A stretch of 64,000 nt of DNA, from positions 52,213 through 116,212 of the forward strand of contig JBMNTV010000001.1 in the NCBI GenBank assembly GCA_050945915.1, written 5' to 3'. The position numbers and the translations under genes were made by a program. How positions within the stretch are numbered: the first letter of the stretch is position 1; the number at the start of each line of letters is the position of its first letter. Below, piece by piece: positions 41,183-49,806 of this stretch. The notes under the pieces were generated by a model that ran no database searches, was not told where the DNA came from, and saw only the letters and a list, made by a program, of their open reading frames with translations. Origin of the DNA: CALNBC01 sp050945915 (lineage in GTDB: Bacteria; Bacillota; Clostridia; Christensenellales; CALWSW01).

Positions 41183-44100
41183 ATGGCAAAATCTATGACC
41201 ATCGACGGCAATACGGCTGCTGCTCATGTGGCATACGCGTTTTCCGATGTTGCCGCCATCTATCCCATTACTCCCTCCTCGCCCATGGCGGAATCCATTG
41301 ACGAATGGGCCGCGAACGGACGCAAGAACCTTTTCGGTCAGACCGTCAAGGTCACCGAAATGCAATCCGAGGGTGGCGCAGCCGGCGCTGTTCACGGTTC
41401 CCTTTCTGCCGGCGCTCTGACCAGCACGTTTACCGCTTCTCAGGGTCTGCTCCTGATGATTCCCAACATGTACAAGATCTCCGGCGAGCTTCTGCCCTGC
41501 GTGTTCCACGTGTCGGCACGCGCCCTCGCCGCCCATGCTTTGTCCATCTTTGGTGATCACAGCGACGTTATGGCCTGTCGGCAGACCGGCTTTGCCCTCC
41601 TGGCCTCCGCTTCCGTGCAGGAAGCTATGGACCTCGCCCTCGTTGCGCATCTTTCCACCCTGGATGCCCGCGTGCCCTTCCTCCATTTCTTTGACGGTTT
41701 CCGTACTTCCCACGAGATTCAGAAGATCGAAACCATCGATTATGAGGACATGGCGAAGCTCGTCAACTGGGACGCCATCGAAGAGTTCCGCAAAAACGCT
41801 CTCAACCCCGAGCATCCCATCCTGAAGGGCACCGCCCAGAACCCGGACATTTACTTCCAGAACCGCGAAGCTGCGAATCGCTTCTATCTCGCTGTTCCCG
41901 CCATCGTCCAGAAGAATATGGACAGGATTGGCGAGCTGACCGGTCGCAAGTACAAGCTGTTTGACTACATCGGCGCTCCCGATGCCGAGAGCGTCGTCAT
42001 CTGCATGGGCTCTTCCTGCGACGTTGCGGACGAAACCATCCAGTACCTCAACAAGCGCGGCGGCAAGTACGGCGCCATCAAGGTCCGCCTGTACCGCCCC
42101 TTCTCCGCCGAGCATTTCCTGGCGGCCATCCCCGCTTCCTGCAAGCGCATCGCCGTGCTGGATCGCACCAAGGAGCCCGGCTCTTTTGGCGAACCCCTTT
42201 ACACCGACGTCTGCTCCGCCCTGATGGACGCCGGCCGCGGCGACATCCGCGTCATCGGCGGCCGTTACGGCCTGGGTTCCAAGGAGTTCACCCCCACCAT
42301 GATGAAGGCCGTGTTCGACAATCTCGACGGCGAGATGAAGAACCACTTCACCGTGGGCATCGTGGACGACGTCACCAACACCTCTTTGCCCCTGGGCGAG
42401 AAGATCGACGCTTCCACGGAAGGCACCTATTCCTGCAAGTTCTATGGTCTCGGGTCTGACGGCACCGTCGGCGCCAACAAGAACTCCATCAAGATCATCG
42501 GCGACCATACGGACATGTACGCCCAGGCGTATTTCTCCTATGACTCCAAGAAGTCGGGCGGCTTTACCGTTTCGCACCTGCGTTTCGGCAAGAAGCCCAT
42601 CCAGTCCCCGTATCTGATCGACAACGCGGACCTGATCGCCTGCCACAACCCCTCCTATGTCACCCGTTACGACATTACCGGCGCGGCAAAGGAAGGCGGC
42701 ATCTTCCTGCTGAACAGCCCGTGGAACACCGTCGAGGAACTGGATGCCAACCTGCCTGCCTCCATGAAGAACGACATCGCGAAGAAGCGCCTGCGTTTCT
42801 ATAATGTGGACGCCATCTCCGTCGCGCGTTCCGTGGGCATGGGCGGCCGCATCAACACCGTCATGCAGGCCTGCTTCTTCAACGTCGCCGGCATCATCCC
42901 CGCTGCCGAAGCCATCACATACATGAAGGAGTACGCCAAGAAGTCCTACGGCAAGAAGGGCGACGCCGTCGTTCAGAAGAACTACGACGCCATCGACGCC
43001 GCCGTTGGCGCATTGGTGGAGATCAAGTACCCCGAGTCCTGGGCCACCACCACCGAAGGCGCACAGCCCGAGCGCGTGGAAGCCAACGAATACTTCGACG
43101 AGATCATCGCGCCCATCCTCGCCCAGCGCGGAGATGAGCTGCCCGTTTCCAAGTTCGTCGGCCGCGAGGACGGCTCCATGCCCGTAGGCACCACCAAGTT
43201 CGAGCGCCGCGGCATCGCTGTGGAAGTTCCCGTCTGGCAGGCGGAAACCTGCATCCAGTGCAACCGATGCTCCATCGTCTGCCCCCATGCCACCATCCGC
43301 CCCTTCCTGATCGAGGAAGGCACCGAGGCCCCCTTCGAGACCAAGAAGGCCAACGGCAAGGAGTTCGCGGGATACAACTTCCGCATCCAGATCGATCCCT
43401 ACGACTGCACGGGCTGCGGCAACTGCGTGATCGCCTGCCCCACCGTGGACAAGGGCACCCTCAAGCTGACTTCCTTCGAAGAAGTCAAGGATCGCGAGGA
43501 CGCGAACTGGCAGATCTGCATCAACCTGCCCAGGCCGGATCTTTCCAACATCAACGTCAACAACGTCAAGAACAGCCAGTTCCTCCAGCCGTTGTTCGAG
43601 TTCTCGGGCGCCTGCGCGGGCTGCGGCGAAACGCCTTACATCAAGCTGGTCACCCAGCTGTTCGGCGACCGCATGATCATCGCCAACGCCACGGGTTGCT
43701 CCTCGATTTACGGCGGTTCCGCCCCCACCGCTCCCTATACCGTCAACGAAAAGGGCCACGGCCCCGCCTGGGCGAACTCCCTGTTCGAAGACAACGCCGA
43801 GTTCGGCTTCGGCATCCACGTCGCGATCCAGCAGCGCCGCGAAAAGCTGGCTGAGTACGTGCAACTGCTCGCCGAGAATACTGACAGCGCGGAAGATAAG
43901 GCCGCCTGCGAAGAATGGCTCGCCAATAGGGACGACGCCCAGCTCTCCCGCACCGCCGGCGAAAAGGTGCTTGCCGCCGCCAAGAAGGGCGACTGCGAGG
44001 TCTGCAAGGCCATCGTTTCCATGTCGGATCTCTTGATCAAGAAGTCCATCTGGATCTTCGGTGGCGACGGTTGGGCATATGACATCGGCTATGGCGGTCT

Positions 44101-44683
44101 GGACCACGTCCTCGCCCAGGGTCAGGACATCAACGTCCTCGTCCTGGATACCGAAGTGTATTCCAACACCGGCGGCCAGTCCAGTAAGGCTACCCCCACC
44201 GGCGCGGTCGCGAAGTTTGCCGCCGCCGGCAAGCAGGTCAAGAAGAAGGACCTGGGCGCCATCGCAATGACGTACGGCTACATCTATGTCGCCTCTGTCA
44301 ACCTGGGCGCCGATCCTGCCCAGGTGGTCAAGGCCATCGCCGAAGCGGAAGCCTACAAGGGCCCGTCACTGATCATCGCCTACTCCCCCTGCATCAACCA
44401 CGGCATCAACATGGGCCGCTCCAATGCCGAAGCCAAGGCTGCGGTGGAAGCAGGCTACTGGCACACCTACCGTTACAATCCGGATCTTGCCGCCGAAGGC
44501 AAGAACCCCTTCATCCTGGACAGCAAGCCCCCGAAGGCCGATTACAAGGACTTCATCATGGGCGAGGTGCGTTACGCTTCCCTGACCAAGCTCTTCCCCG
44601 AGACTGCGAAGGAGCTGTTCGAAAGGGCCGAGCAGGAAGCCAAGGAAAAGCGCGCATACTACGAAAAGCTGGCCGAGAAGTAA
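41183..44683 (+). CDS. nifJ: Pyruvate:ferredoxin (flavodoxin) oxidoreductase
   Basis: A 1166-residue single-chain enzyme that converts pyruvate and CoA to acetyl-CoA, CO2 and reduced ferredoxin. Domain order is as in the Clostridial/Desulfovibrio enzyme: the pyrimidine-binding domain at the N-terminus (TPSSPMAE), the transketolase-C-like part, a two-cluster ferredoxin domain with CIQCNRCSIVCP (about 689) and CTGCGNCVIACP (about 741), and the TPP domain with CAGCGETPY (about 810), GGDGWAYDIGYGG and NTGGQSSK. AGGAGG precedes the ATG. Codon use is notably biased to C/G third positions, in line with high expression. Confidence 0.97.
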   Translation: MAKSMTIDGNTAAAHVAYAFSDVAAIYPITPSSPMAESIDEWAANGRKNLFGQTVKVTEMQSEGGAAGAVHGSLSAGALTSTFTASQGLLLMIPNMYKISGELLPCVFHVSARALAAHALSIFGDHSDVMACRQTGFALLASASVQEAMDLALVAHLSTLDARVPFLHFFDGFRTSHEIQKIETIDYEDMAKLVNWDAIEEFRKNALNPEHPILKGTAQNPDIYFQNREAANRFYLAVPAIVQKNMDRIGELTGRKYKLFDYIGAPDAESVVICMGSSCDVADETIQYLNKRGGKYGAIKVRLYRPFSAEHFLAAIPASCKRIAVLDRTKEPGSFGEPLYTDVCSALMDAGRGDIRVIGGRYGLGSKEFTPTMMKAVFDNLDGEMKNHFTVGIVDDVTNTSLPLGEKIDASTEGTYSCKFYGLGSDGTVGANKNSIKIIGDHTDMYAQAYFSYDSKKSGGFTVSHLRFGKKPIQSPYLIDNADLIACHNPSYVTRYDITGAAKEGGIFLLNSPWNTVEELDANLPASMKNDIAKKRLRFYNVDAISVARSVGMGGRINTVMQACFFNVAGIIPAAEAITYMKEYAKKSYGKKGDAVVQKNYDAIDAAVGALVEIKYPESWATTTEGAQPERVEANEYFDEIIAPILAQRGDELPVSKFVGREDGSMPVGTTKFERRGIAVEVPVWQAETCIQCNRCSIVCPHATIRPFLIEEGTEAPFETKKANGKEFAGYNFRIQIDPYDCTGCGNCVIACPTVDKGTLKLTSFEEVKDREDANWQICINLPRPDLSNINVNNVKNSQFLQPLFEFSGACAGCGETPYIKLVTQLFGDRMIIANATGCSSIYGGSAPTAPYTVNEKGHGPAWANSLFEDNAEFGFGIHVAIQQRREKLAEYVQLLAENTDSAEDKAACEEWLANRDDAQLSRTAGEKVLAAAKKGDCEVCKAIVSMSDLLIKKSIWIFGGDGWAYDIGYGGLDHVLAQGQDINVLVLDTEVYSNTGGQSSKATPTGAVAKFAAAGKQVKKKDLGAIAMTYGYIYVASVNLGADPAQVVKAIAEAEAYKGPSLIIAYSPCINHGINMGRSNAEAKAAVEAGYWHTYRYNPDLAAEGKNPFILDSKPPKADYKDFIMGEVRYASLTKLFPETAKELFERAEQEAKEKRAYYEKLAEK

Positions 44684-44707
44684 TCCGGTTGCATAAAACC
44701 CAAAGCC

Positions 44708-44738
44708 AAAAGGGCGCGAAGCTTCGCGCCCTTTTCCT
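44708..44738 (+). terminator. Terminator of nifJ
   Basis: AAAAGGGCGCGAA (44708-44720) pairs perfectly with TTCGCGCCCTTTT (44723-44735), and CCTTT follows. Confidence 0.9.
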
Positions 44739-45013
44739 TTGCCCGGCCGCCTGATCCTCCAAAATGAAGACGATTGCTTTTTGCACGCACAAATACTCTT
44801 GGGGGCTCCAACCGGCATGCGCCTGCTCTGATGCGGAGAGTGGTTTCCTGCAGCGTCGGTACGGCAAACCGCGATTTGCCTGGATATTCTTTCATGGTTG
44901 CCACAGTATTCGGAAAACCTGCGCGTTCAATGAGATTGTTTACGATTTGTAGCTGTATTTTCTGTTGAATGAGTAGTATAATACCTGTTGTGCAGTTTTA
45001 TGGAGGTATCATG
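44739..45013. other. Intergenic region before the cyclophilin gene
   Basis: No gene is seen. A perfect TATAAT at 44977-44982 is a likely -10 for the cyclophilin gene, but no good -35 lies 16-18 bases upstream. The ribosome binding site is GGAGG at 45002-45006. Confidence 0.45.
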
Positions 45014-45586
45014 ATGGCAAATCCCATCGTCACCATAGAGATGGAAGACGGCGGCCTGATCCGGGCGGAGCTTTTCGCCGACATCGCGCCAAAGACCGTC
45101 AAAAACTTTGTTGATCTGGCGGGCAAGGGCTTTTATGACGGCCTTACGTTCCACAGGGTCATCAAAGGCTTTATGATTCAGGGCGGCTGCCCGCTGGGCA
45201 ACGGCACCGGCGGGCCGGGATACACGATTCAGGGCGAGTTCGCACAAAACGGCTTCAAAAATGACCTGAAACACACCCGCGGCGTGCTCTCCATGGCGCG
45301 TTCTTCCCACCCGGATTCCGCAGGGAGCCAGTTCTTCATCATGACGGACGATGCCCCCCATCTAGACGGGGCATACGCCGCGTTTGGCAAGGTGCTGGAC
45401 GATGAGAGCCTGGCGGTGGTGGACGCCATCGTTTCCGCCCGCACGCCCAGGAGCGAGATCAATGCCGGCAAAAGCCCCTATGCCATTTTCGACGACGCCG
45501 GAAGCCCCGTCGAGGTTCATCAGGGCAACGTGGACATGCCCCTGGCCGCCCAAAGAATCAAACGGATGACCACCACCAATACCTGA
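45014..45586 (+). CDS. Peptidyl-prolyl cis-trans isomerase, cyclophilin type
   Basis: A 190-residue cyclophilin. FHRVIKGFMIQGG (near residue 48) carries the catalytic arginine, GSQFFIMT the second active-site strand, and HLDGAYAAFGKV the third. No signal peptide, so it acts in the cytoplasm. Of two adjacent ATGs the second (45014) has the better spacing of seven bases to GGAGG; the first would add one methionine. Length is somewhat above the 160-170 of minimal forms. Confidence 0.93.
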   Translation: MANPIVTIEMEDGGLIRAELFADIAPKTVKNFVDLAGKGFYDGLTFHRVIKGFMIQGGCPLGNGTGGPGYTIQGEFAQNGFKNDLKHTRGVLSMARSSHPDSAGSQFFIMTDDAPHLDGAYAAFGKVLDDESLAVVDAIVSARTPRSEINAGKSPYAIFDDAGSPVEVHQGNVDMPLAAQRIKRMTTTNT

Positions 45587-45602
45587 CCGCTCTTTCCTAA
45601 AA

Positions 45603-45633
45603 GGCGGATGCTTTTCGCACCCGCCCTTTTTTT
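45603..45633 (+). terminator. Terminator of the cyclophilin gene
   Basis: GGCGGATGC and GCACCCGCC form a stem with one mismatch and a five-base loop, followed by C and seven T. Confidence 0.85.
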
Positions 45634-45659
45634 GAGCAATCAATTTCTCTGGAGTATTC

Positions 45660-46895
45660 ATGAACAAGAACAAACTTTGGACCAAGGACTTCACCATCAT
45701 CACCTGGGGGACCGTCGTATCCATGCTGGGGAGCGCGGTTTCCAATTTCTCGATGGGCATCCTTGTGTACGACAACACCGAATCCACCCTGCTTTATGCT
45801 TTATTTTTCGTGGCGGTCTTTTTGCCCCAGCTCGCCGCGCCCTTGATCGCGGGTCCTTTTTTGGACCGTTTTTCAAGAAGAAAGACGATTTATATGCTGG
45901 ATTTCATCAGCTCCGGCATGTATTTCCTCGTTGCCATCGCGATCAAGCTGAACTTCTTTAATTATTACCTGTACCTGTTCCTGGCTCTGGTGGCGGGCGC
46001 GATCAACGCCATTTACACCGTTGCCTACGACAGTTTTTATCCGGATTTAATCAGCGAGGGCAACTTCTCCAAGGCGTATTCGATTAGCAGCCTGATTTAC
46101 CCCCTGGCAAACACCATTATGGTGCCTTTGGCGGGATGGGCTTATGAAACCGTTGGCCTTGCGCCGCTGTTTCTGTTTAACGCGGTTTCCTACTTTGTGG
46201 CCGCGGTATTTGAAACCCAGATTTCGAAAACTGCGGAAAAGCACAGGAAAAAAGCCCCCGCCACATACCACCTCCAGCAATACAAGGCGGATTTCAAGGA
46301 GGGGGCCGCGTACCTTCGCCGGGAAAAGGGGCTGTTGACCATCACGCTTTACTTCGTCGTATCCATGTTTTCGGGAATGGCGATGCACGTGGTGATGCTG
46401 CCCTATTTCAAGACCACTCCCGGCCTGACCATCCCCATGTATACCCTGGTGATGAGCTTGTCCACCGTGGGCAGGCTGGTGGGCGGGGTGATTCACTACC
46501 GCTTCAAGTACCCCACCCATCTGAAGTACGCCATCGCGGTGTTCGTGTACATCGCCATTTCGGTGCTGGATGGCCTGCTGCTCTTCATGCCCGTTTTCGT
46601 CATGGCGATATTCTGCTTCATCACTGGGTGTTTGGCCGTTACTTCGTATAACATCAGGATATCGTCCACCCAGAATTACATTCCCAACGACATGCGCGGG
46701 CGTTTCAATGGACTCTTTCTGATGATCACCACCATCGGTTCCCTTGCGGGTCAGTTGATGGCCGGACTCTTGGGGGAAATCATGCCTGCGCCTTATGTGA
46801 TGGCCTCCTTCATGGTCCTCAATATTCTCGGCGTACTCTTCATCATGCTTCCCGGAGGAAAGCACGTCAAAAAGATTTATAACCGGGATATTTAG
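45660..46895 (+). CDS. Major facilitator superfamily transporter
   Basis: A 411-residue protein with twelve predicted helices. The motif region LIAGPFLDRFSRRKTIY between helices 2 and 3 is the MFS signature loop. The pattern resembles the MFS_3/enterobactin-exporter-like group often linked to macrolide or siderophore efflux. GGAG five bases ahead supports the start. No regulator is adjacent, and the cargo is unknown. Confidence 0.88.
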   Translation: MNKNKLWTKDFTIITWGTVVSMLGSAVSNFSMGILVYDNTESTLLYALFFVAVFLPQLAAPLIAGPFLDRFSRRKTIYMLDFISSGMYFLVAIAIKLNFFNYYLYLFLALVAGAINAIYTVAYDSFYPDLISEGNFSKAYSISSLIYPLANTIMVPLAGWAYETVGLAPLFLFNAVSYFVAAVFETQISKTAEKHRKKAPATYHLQQYKADFKEGAAYLRREKGLLTITLYFVVSMFSGMAMHVVMLPYFKTTPGLTIPMYTLVMSLSTVGRLVGGVIHYRFKYPTHLKYAIAVFVYIAISVLDGLLLFMPVFVMAIFCFITGCLAVTSYNIRISSTQNYIPNDMRGRFNGLFLMITTIGSLAGQLMAGLLGEIMPAPYVMASFMVLNILGVLFIMLPGGKHVKKIYNRDI

Positions 46896-46910
46896 CAAAA
46901 GATCTGCGGC

Positions 46911-46947
46911 AAAAACGGCCTGGGACAACTTGTCCCAGGCCGTTTTT
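46911..46947. terminator. Bidirectional terminator after the MFS gene
   Basis: AAAAACGGCCTGGGACAA (46911-46928) is perfectly complementary to 46930-46947, giving a long stem bounded by A and T runs; it can serve the convergent zinc-ribbon gene as well. Confidence 0.9.
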
Positions 46948-46986
46948 GCTTGGTCAATTTTGAACCGGCGCTTTGGATACGCCTTT

Positions 46987-47226
46987 TTAGCCGCTGTACC
47001 TTTTGACCATGAGGAGAATGAAGATGACTGCGGCTATGGCGAACCCGACGATGCGCATCGTCCTTTTCAGGGCCTTTGCCTGATCCGGGTCGCGGAAGGA
47101 TGTGTAGTACCGCGATTTCAGTTTGCCCTTGCAAAAAGGGCATTGGGTCATATGGTCCAGCACATCTTTCCCGCAGTGGGGGCAGGAAACAACGTGCCTT
47201 CTGAGGTTTGCTTGCCATCTGCCCAT
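46987..47226 (-). CDS. Small zinc-ribbon membrane protein
   Basis: A 79-residue protein with one zinc ribbon (CPHCGKDVLDHMTQCPFC, residues 15-32) and a C-terminal membrane helix (IVGFAIAAVIFILLMV). GGAGG before the ATG at 47226 fixes the start. It is the last member of the leftward opp gene cluster; any tie to peptide uptake is positional only. Confidence 0.75.
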   Translation of the reverse strand: MGRWQANLRRHVVSCPHCGKDVLDHMTQCPFCKGKLKSRYYTSFRDPDQAKALKRTMRIVGFAIAAVIFILLMVKRYSG

Positions 47227-47249
47227 TTTCTGCCTCCGTTTATGCGTGA

Positions 47250-47268
47250 GGGCGGCAAAACGCCGCCC
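47250..47268. repeat. Intercistronic hairpin before the zinc-ribbon gene
   Basis: GGGCGGC pairs with GCCGCCC around AAAAC. There is no T run in the leftward direction. Confidence 0.5.
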
Positions 47269-47276
47269 CACAAAGC

Positions 47277-47540
47277 TCATTTGAACCAGATTTCCGTGCA
47301 GAACAGTGTAAAGAGCACCATTCCCGCAACGATCACCCCCGCCACCACCATCGCAGCAGCAACAGCAGAGCGGATAAACCGCCAAAGGTCTTTGCCGTGC
47401 AACTCGTCCGCATCGGTATGCAGAGGGGTTTGGCCATCCTTGCCTGGGTTTGGGTTCTCGACGTATCCCGGCATGCCGGGCACATTCATGTTTACGATCA
47501 CGCGGCCATCGTCGTCGTCATATACCTTTTTCTTTCTCAT
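47277..47540 (-). CDS. Small membrane protein of unknown function
   Basis: An 87-residue protein: a charged N-terminus (RKKKVYDDDDGRVIV), a proline-rich middle and a C-terminal membrane helix (AVAAAMVVAGVIVAGMVLF). It starts nine bases after oppF, which supports it as a real gene of the same transcript, although the ribosome binding site is weak. No family recognised. Confidence 0.6.
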   Translation of the reverse strand: MRKKKVYDDDDGRVIVNMNVPGMPGYVENPNPGKDGQTPLHTDADELHGKDLWRFIRSAVAAAMVVAGVIVAGMVLFTLFCTEIWFK

Positions 47541-47549
47541 CCAATCTCA

Positions 47550-48626
47550 TCAGCGCAAGCGCCAGTCAATTTGGACTTGCTCCTGTTTTTCGGTGTTTTC
47601 GGGCAGCTTGCCCCCGTTCGCCATAACTTCCTTGTCATACAGGTGGCAGACCACCGAATGGCCATTCTCCATGGTAATCGCCTTGGGTGGAACGGTCTTG
47701 CAAATTTCCATGCATTCCTTGCAGCGCGTATGGAACTTGCATCCAGAAGGCGGGTTCGCGGGAGAGGGAATGCTGCCTTCCAGAATGATGCGGCCCATCT
47801 TGACCGTAGGATCGGGCATGGGAATCGCCGAGAACAGCGCCTTGGTGTACGGATGCAGAGGATTGGCGAAAATCTCTTCCTTATCGGCATACTCCACCAG
47901 GTTGCCCAGATACATGACGCCCACAGTGTCCGAAATATGCTCCACAACCGACAGGTCGTGGGAAATAAACAGGTAAGTCAGCCCGTACTCGTCCTGCAGG
48001 TCCTCCAGAAGGTTGATGATCTGCGCCTGGATGGAAACGTCCAGCGCGGAAACCGGCTCGTCGCAGACGATGAACTCGGGGTTCAGGGCCAAAGCGCGGG
48101 CGATGCAGATGCGCTGGCGCTGGCCGCCGGAAAACTCGTGGGGATAGCGCTCCTTATGATAGGGCTGCAAACCGCAGGCGCGCATGACCTTGGTGATGTA
48201 TTCGTCGTATTCCTCCGGCGGAACGATATTGTGTTCACGCACAGCCTCGCCGATGATCTCGCCTATGGGCAGGCGGGGCGAAAGGCTGGAATACGGGTCC
48301 TGGAATATGATCTGAATCCGTGGACGGAACTTTCGCAGCTCGTTCTTGGGAAGAGAAGAAATATCTATTCCATCGAAGATGACTTCGCCGCCGGTCTTAT
48401 CCACAAGGGAGAGGATGGTCTTTCCAATGGTGGTCTTTCCGCAGCCGGATTCGCCGACGAGGCCCATCGTTTCGCCGCGCTTGATCTTGAAGGACACGCC
48501 GTCCACAGCCTTAACATTGCCCACGACCTTGCCGAACATACCGGCCTTGATCGGGAAATACTTCTGAAGGTTTCGGACCTCGAGAATGTACTCGTTGGCG
48601 CTATTGCTATTCTTTTCAGCTTTCAT
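47550..48626 (-). CDS. oppF: Oligopeptide ABC transporter ATP-binding protein OppF
   Basis: A 358-residue ATPase. Walker A is GESGCGKTT, signature LSGG-type in EFSGGQRQR, Walker B FIVCDEPVSALD. The C-terminal cysteine-rich extension (CKFHTRCKECMEIC) is the Fe-S-like motif of OppD/OppF/DppF. It overlaps oppD by 11 bases and works with OppD to energise peptide import. Confidence 0.94.
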   Translation of the reverse strand: MKAEKNSNSANEYILEVRNLQKYFPIKAGMFGKVVGNVKAVDGVSFKIKRGETMGLVGESGCGKTTIGKTILSLVDKTGGEVIFDGIDISSLPKNELRKFRPRIQIIFQDPYSSLSPRLPIGEIIGEAVREHNIVPPEEYDEYITKVMRACGLQPYHKERYPHEFSGGQRQRICIARALALNPEFIVCDEPVSALDVSIQAQIINLLEDLQDEYGLTYLFISHDLSVVEHISDTVGVMYLGNLVEYADKEEIFANPLHPYTKALFSAIPMPDPTVKMGRIILEGSIPSPANPPSGCKFHTRCKECMEICKTVPPKAITMENGHSVVCHLYDKEVMANGGKLPENTEKQEQVQIDWRLR

Positions 48627-49806
48627 TCTGCGCCACCTCCTTGTCCGCGTGCAGGTAACAGGAAACTACATGGGTGGGCGAAAGCCTGAACTCTCTCGGG
48701 TATTCGCCGTTGCACGCGGGAATGCATTTATCGCACCTATCTCTGAAATAGCAGTAATTGGGCATATTGATCGGGTTCGGCACATTGCCGGGAATGCTGT
48801 AAAGCCGCTCCACGCGCTTGTTGACCACGGGTTTGCTTGCCATCAAACCGATGGTATAAGGATGCGCGGGGTTCAGGAACACCTCTTGCGCGGTACCCTT
48901 TTCAACGACCTTACCGGCGTACATCACCACGACGTAATCCGCCATTTCCGCCACAACACCCAGGTCATGGGTGATGAGCATGATGCTGGAATTGATCTTG
49001 TCCTTCAGCGTGCGCAGAAGGTCAAGAATCTGGGCCTGGATGGTAACGTCCAGAGCGGTGGTGGGTTCGTCGGCAATGATCAGCTTGGGATTGCAGGCAA
49101 GGGCCATGGCGATCATGATGCGCTGGCGCATTCCACCGGAAAGTTCGTGGGGGAACATGCTGTAAACGCCCTTGCTGTTGGCGATGCCCACCAGCTCGAT
49201 CATTTCGATGGAACGGGCCTTGACCTGCTCCTCCGTCATTTCAGGATAATGGAGCATGATGACTTCATCCAGCTGCTCGCCGATGCGGAACACAGGGTTG
49301 AGGCTGGTCATCGGCTCCTGGAAAATCATCGCCATATCATTGCCGCGGATATGCTGCATGGCTTCAATCGGCGTTTTCGCGATGTCGTAGACCATGTCGG
49401 ATCCGGCAAAGCGCACCGTTCCTTTGACGATCTGGCCCTGGGGGCGCTGCACAAGCTGCATCAGCGAAAGGCTGGTCACCGATTTGCCGCAGCCCGATTC
49501 GCCGACGACGCCCACGGTCTTTCCGATGGGGACATCAAAGGATACGCCGTCCACAGCCTTAATGGTGCCGATATCGGTGAAAAAGTATGTATGCAGATCG
49601 TCGAACTCGACGACGTTGTTGGGGTCGCGCATCTCGGTCCGGTATTCGGACGGATCGACATTCTTGCGGTTGCGCTGTTTCTCGATCGCGCGCGTAATCT
49701 TAATATTTTCTTTGGATATTCTACGAGCTTCCTTGGCGGAGATATAGTTGGTCTTTTTGGCCTCGGAACGCTCCTTGCGCCTGCTGAACAGACTCATCTC
49801 CTTCAC
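48616..49806 (-). CDS. oppD: Oligopeptide ABC transporter ATP-binding protein OppD
   Basis: A 396-residue ATPase with an N-terminal basic extension of about 60 residues beyond the usual start. Walker A GESGCGKSV, signature ELSGGMRQR and Walker B LIIADEPTTALD are present, and the C-terminal CYFRDRCDKCIPAC motif marks the OppD/DppD type. It directly abuts oppC. The extension is charged and probably cytoplasmic. Confidence 0.93.
   Translation of the reverse strand: MKEMSLFSRRKERSEAKKTNYISAKEARRISKENIKITRAIEKQRNRKNVDPSEYRTEMRDPNNVVEFDDLHTYFFTDIGTIKAVDGVSFDVPIGKTVGVVGESGCGKSVTSLSLMQLVQRPQGQIVKGTVRFAGSDMVYDIAKTPIEAMQHIRGNDMAMIFQEPMTSLNPVFRIGEQLDEVIMLHYPEMTEEQVKARSIEMIELVGIANSKGVYSMFPHELSGGMRQRIMIAMALACNPKLIIADEPTTALDVTIQAQILDLLRTLKDKINSSIMLITHDLGVVAEMADYVVVMYAGKVVEKGTAQEVFLNPAHPYTIGLMASKPVVNKRVERLYSIPGNVPNPINMPNYCYFRDRCDKCIPACNGEYPREFRLSPTHVVSCYLHADKEVAQNES

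Noticed and set aside
41057..44107. A 1016-codon open frame antisense to nifJ
   Set aside because: It mirrors the biased C/G third positions of nifJ, has no ribosome binding site or family motifs, and nifJ is certain.
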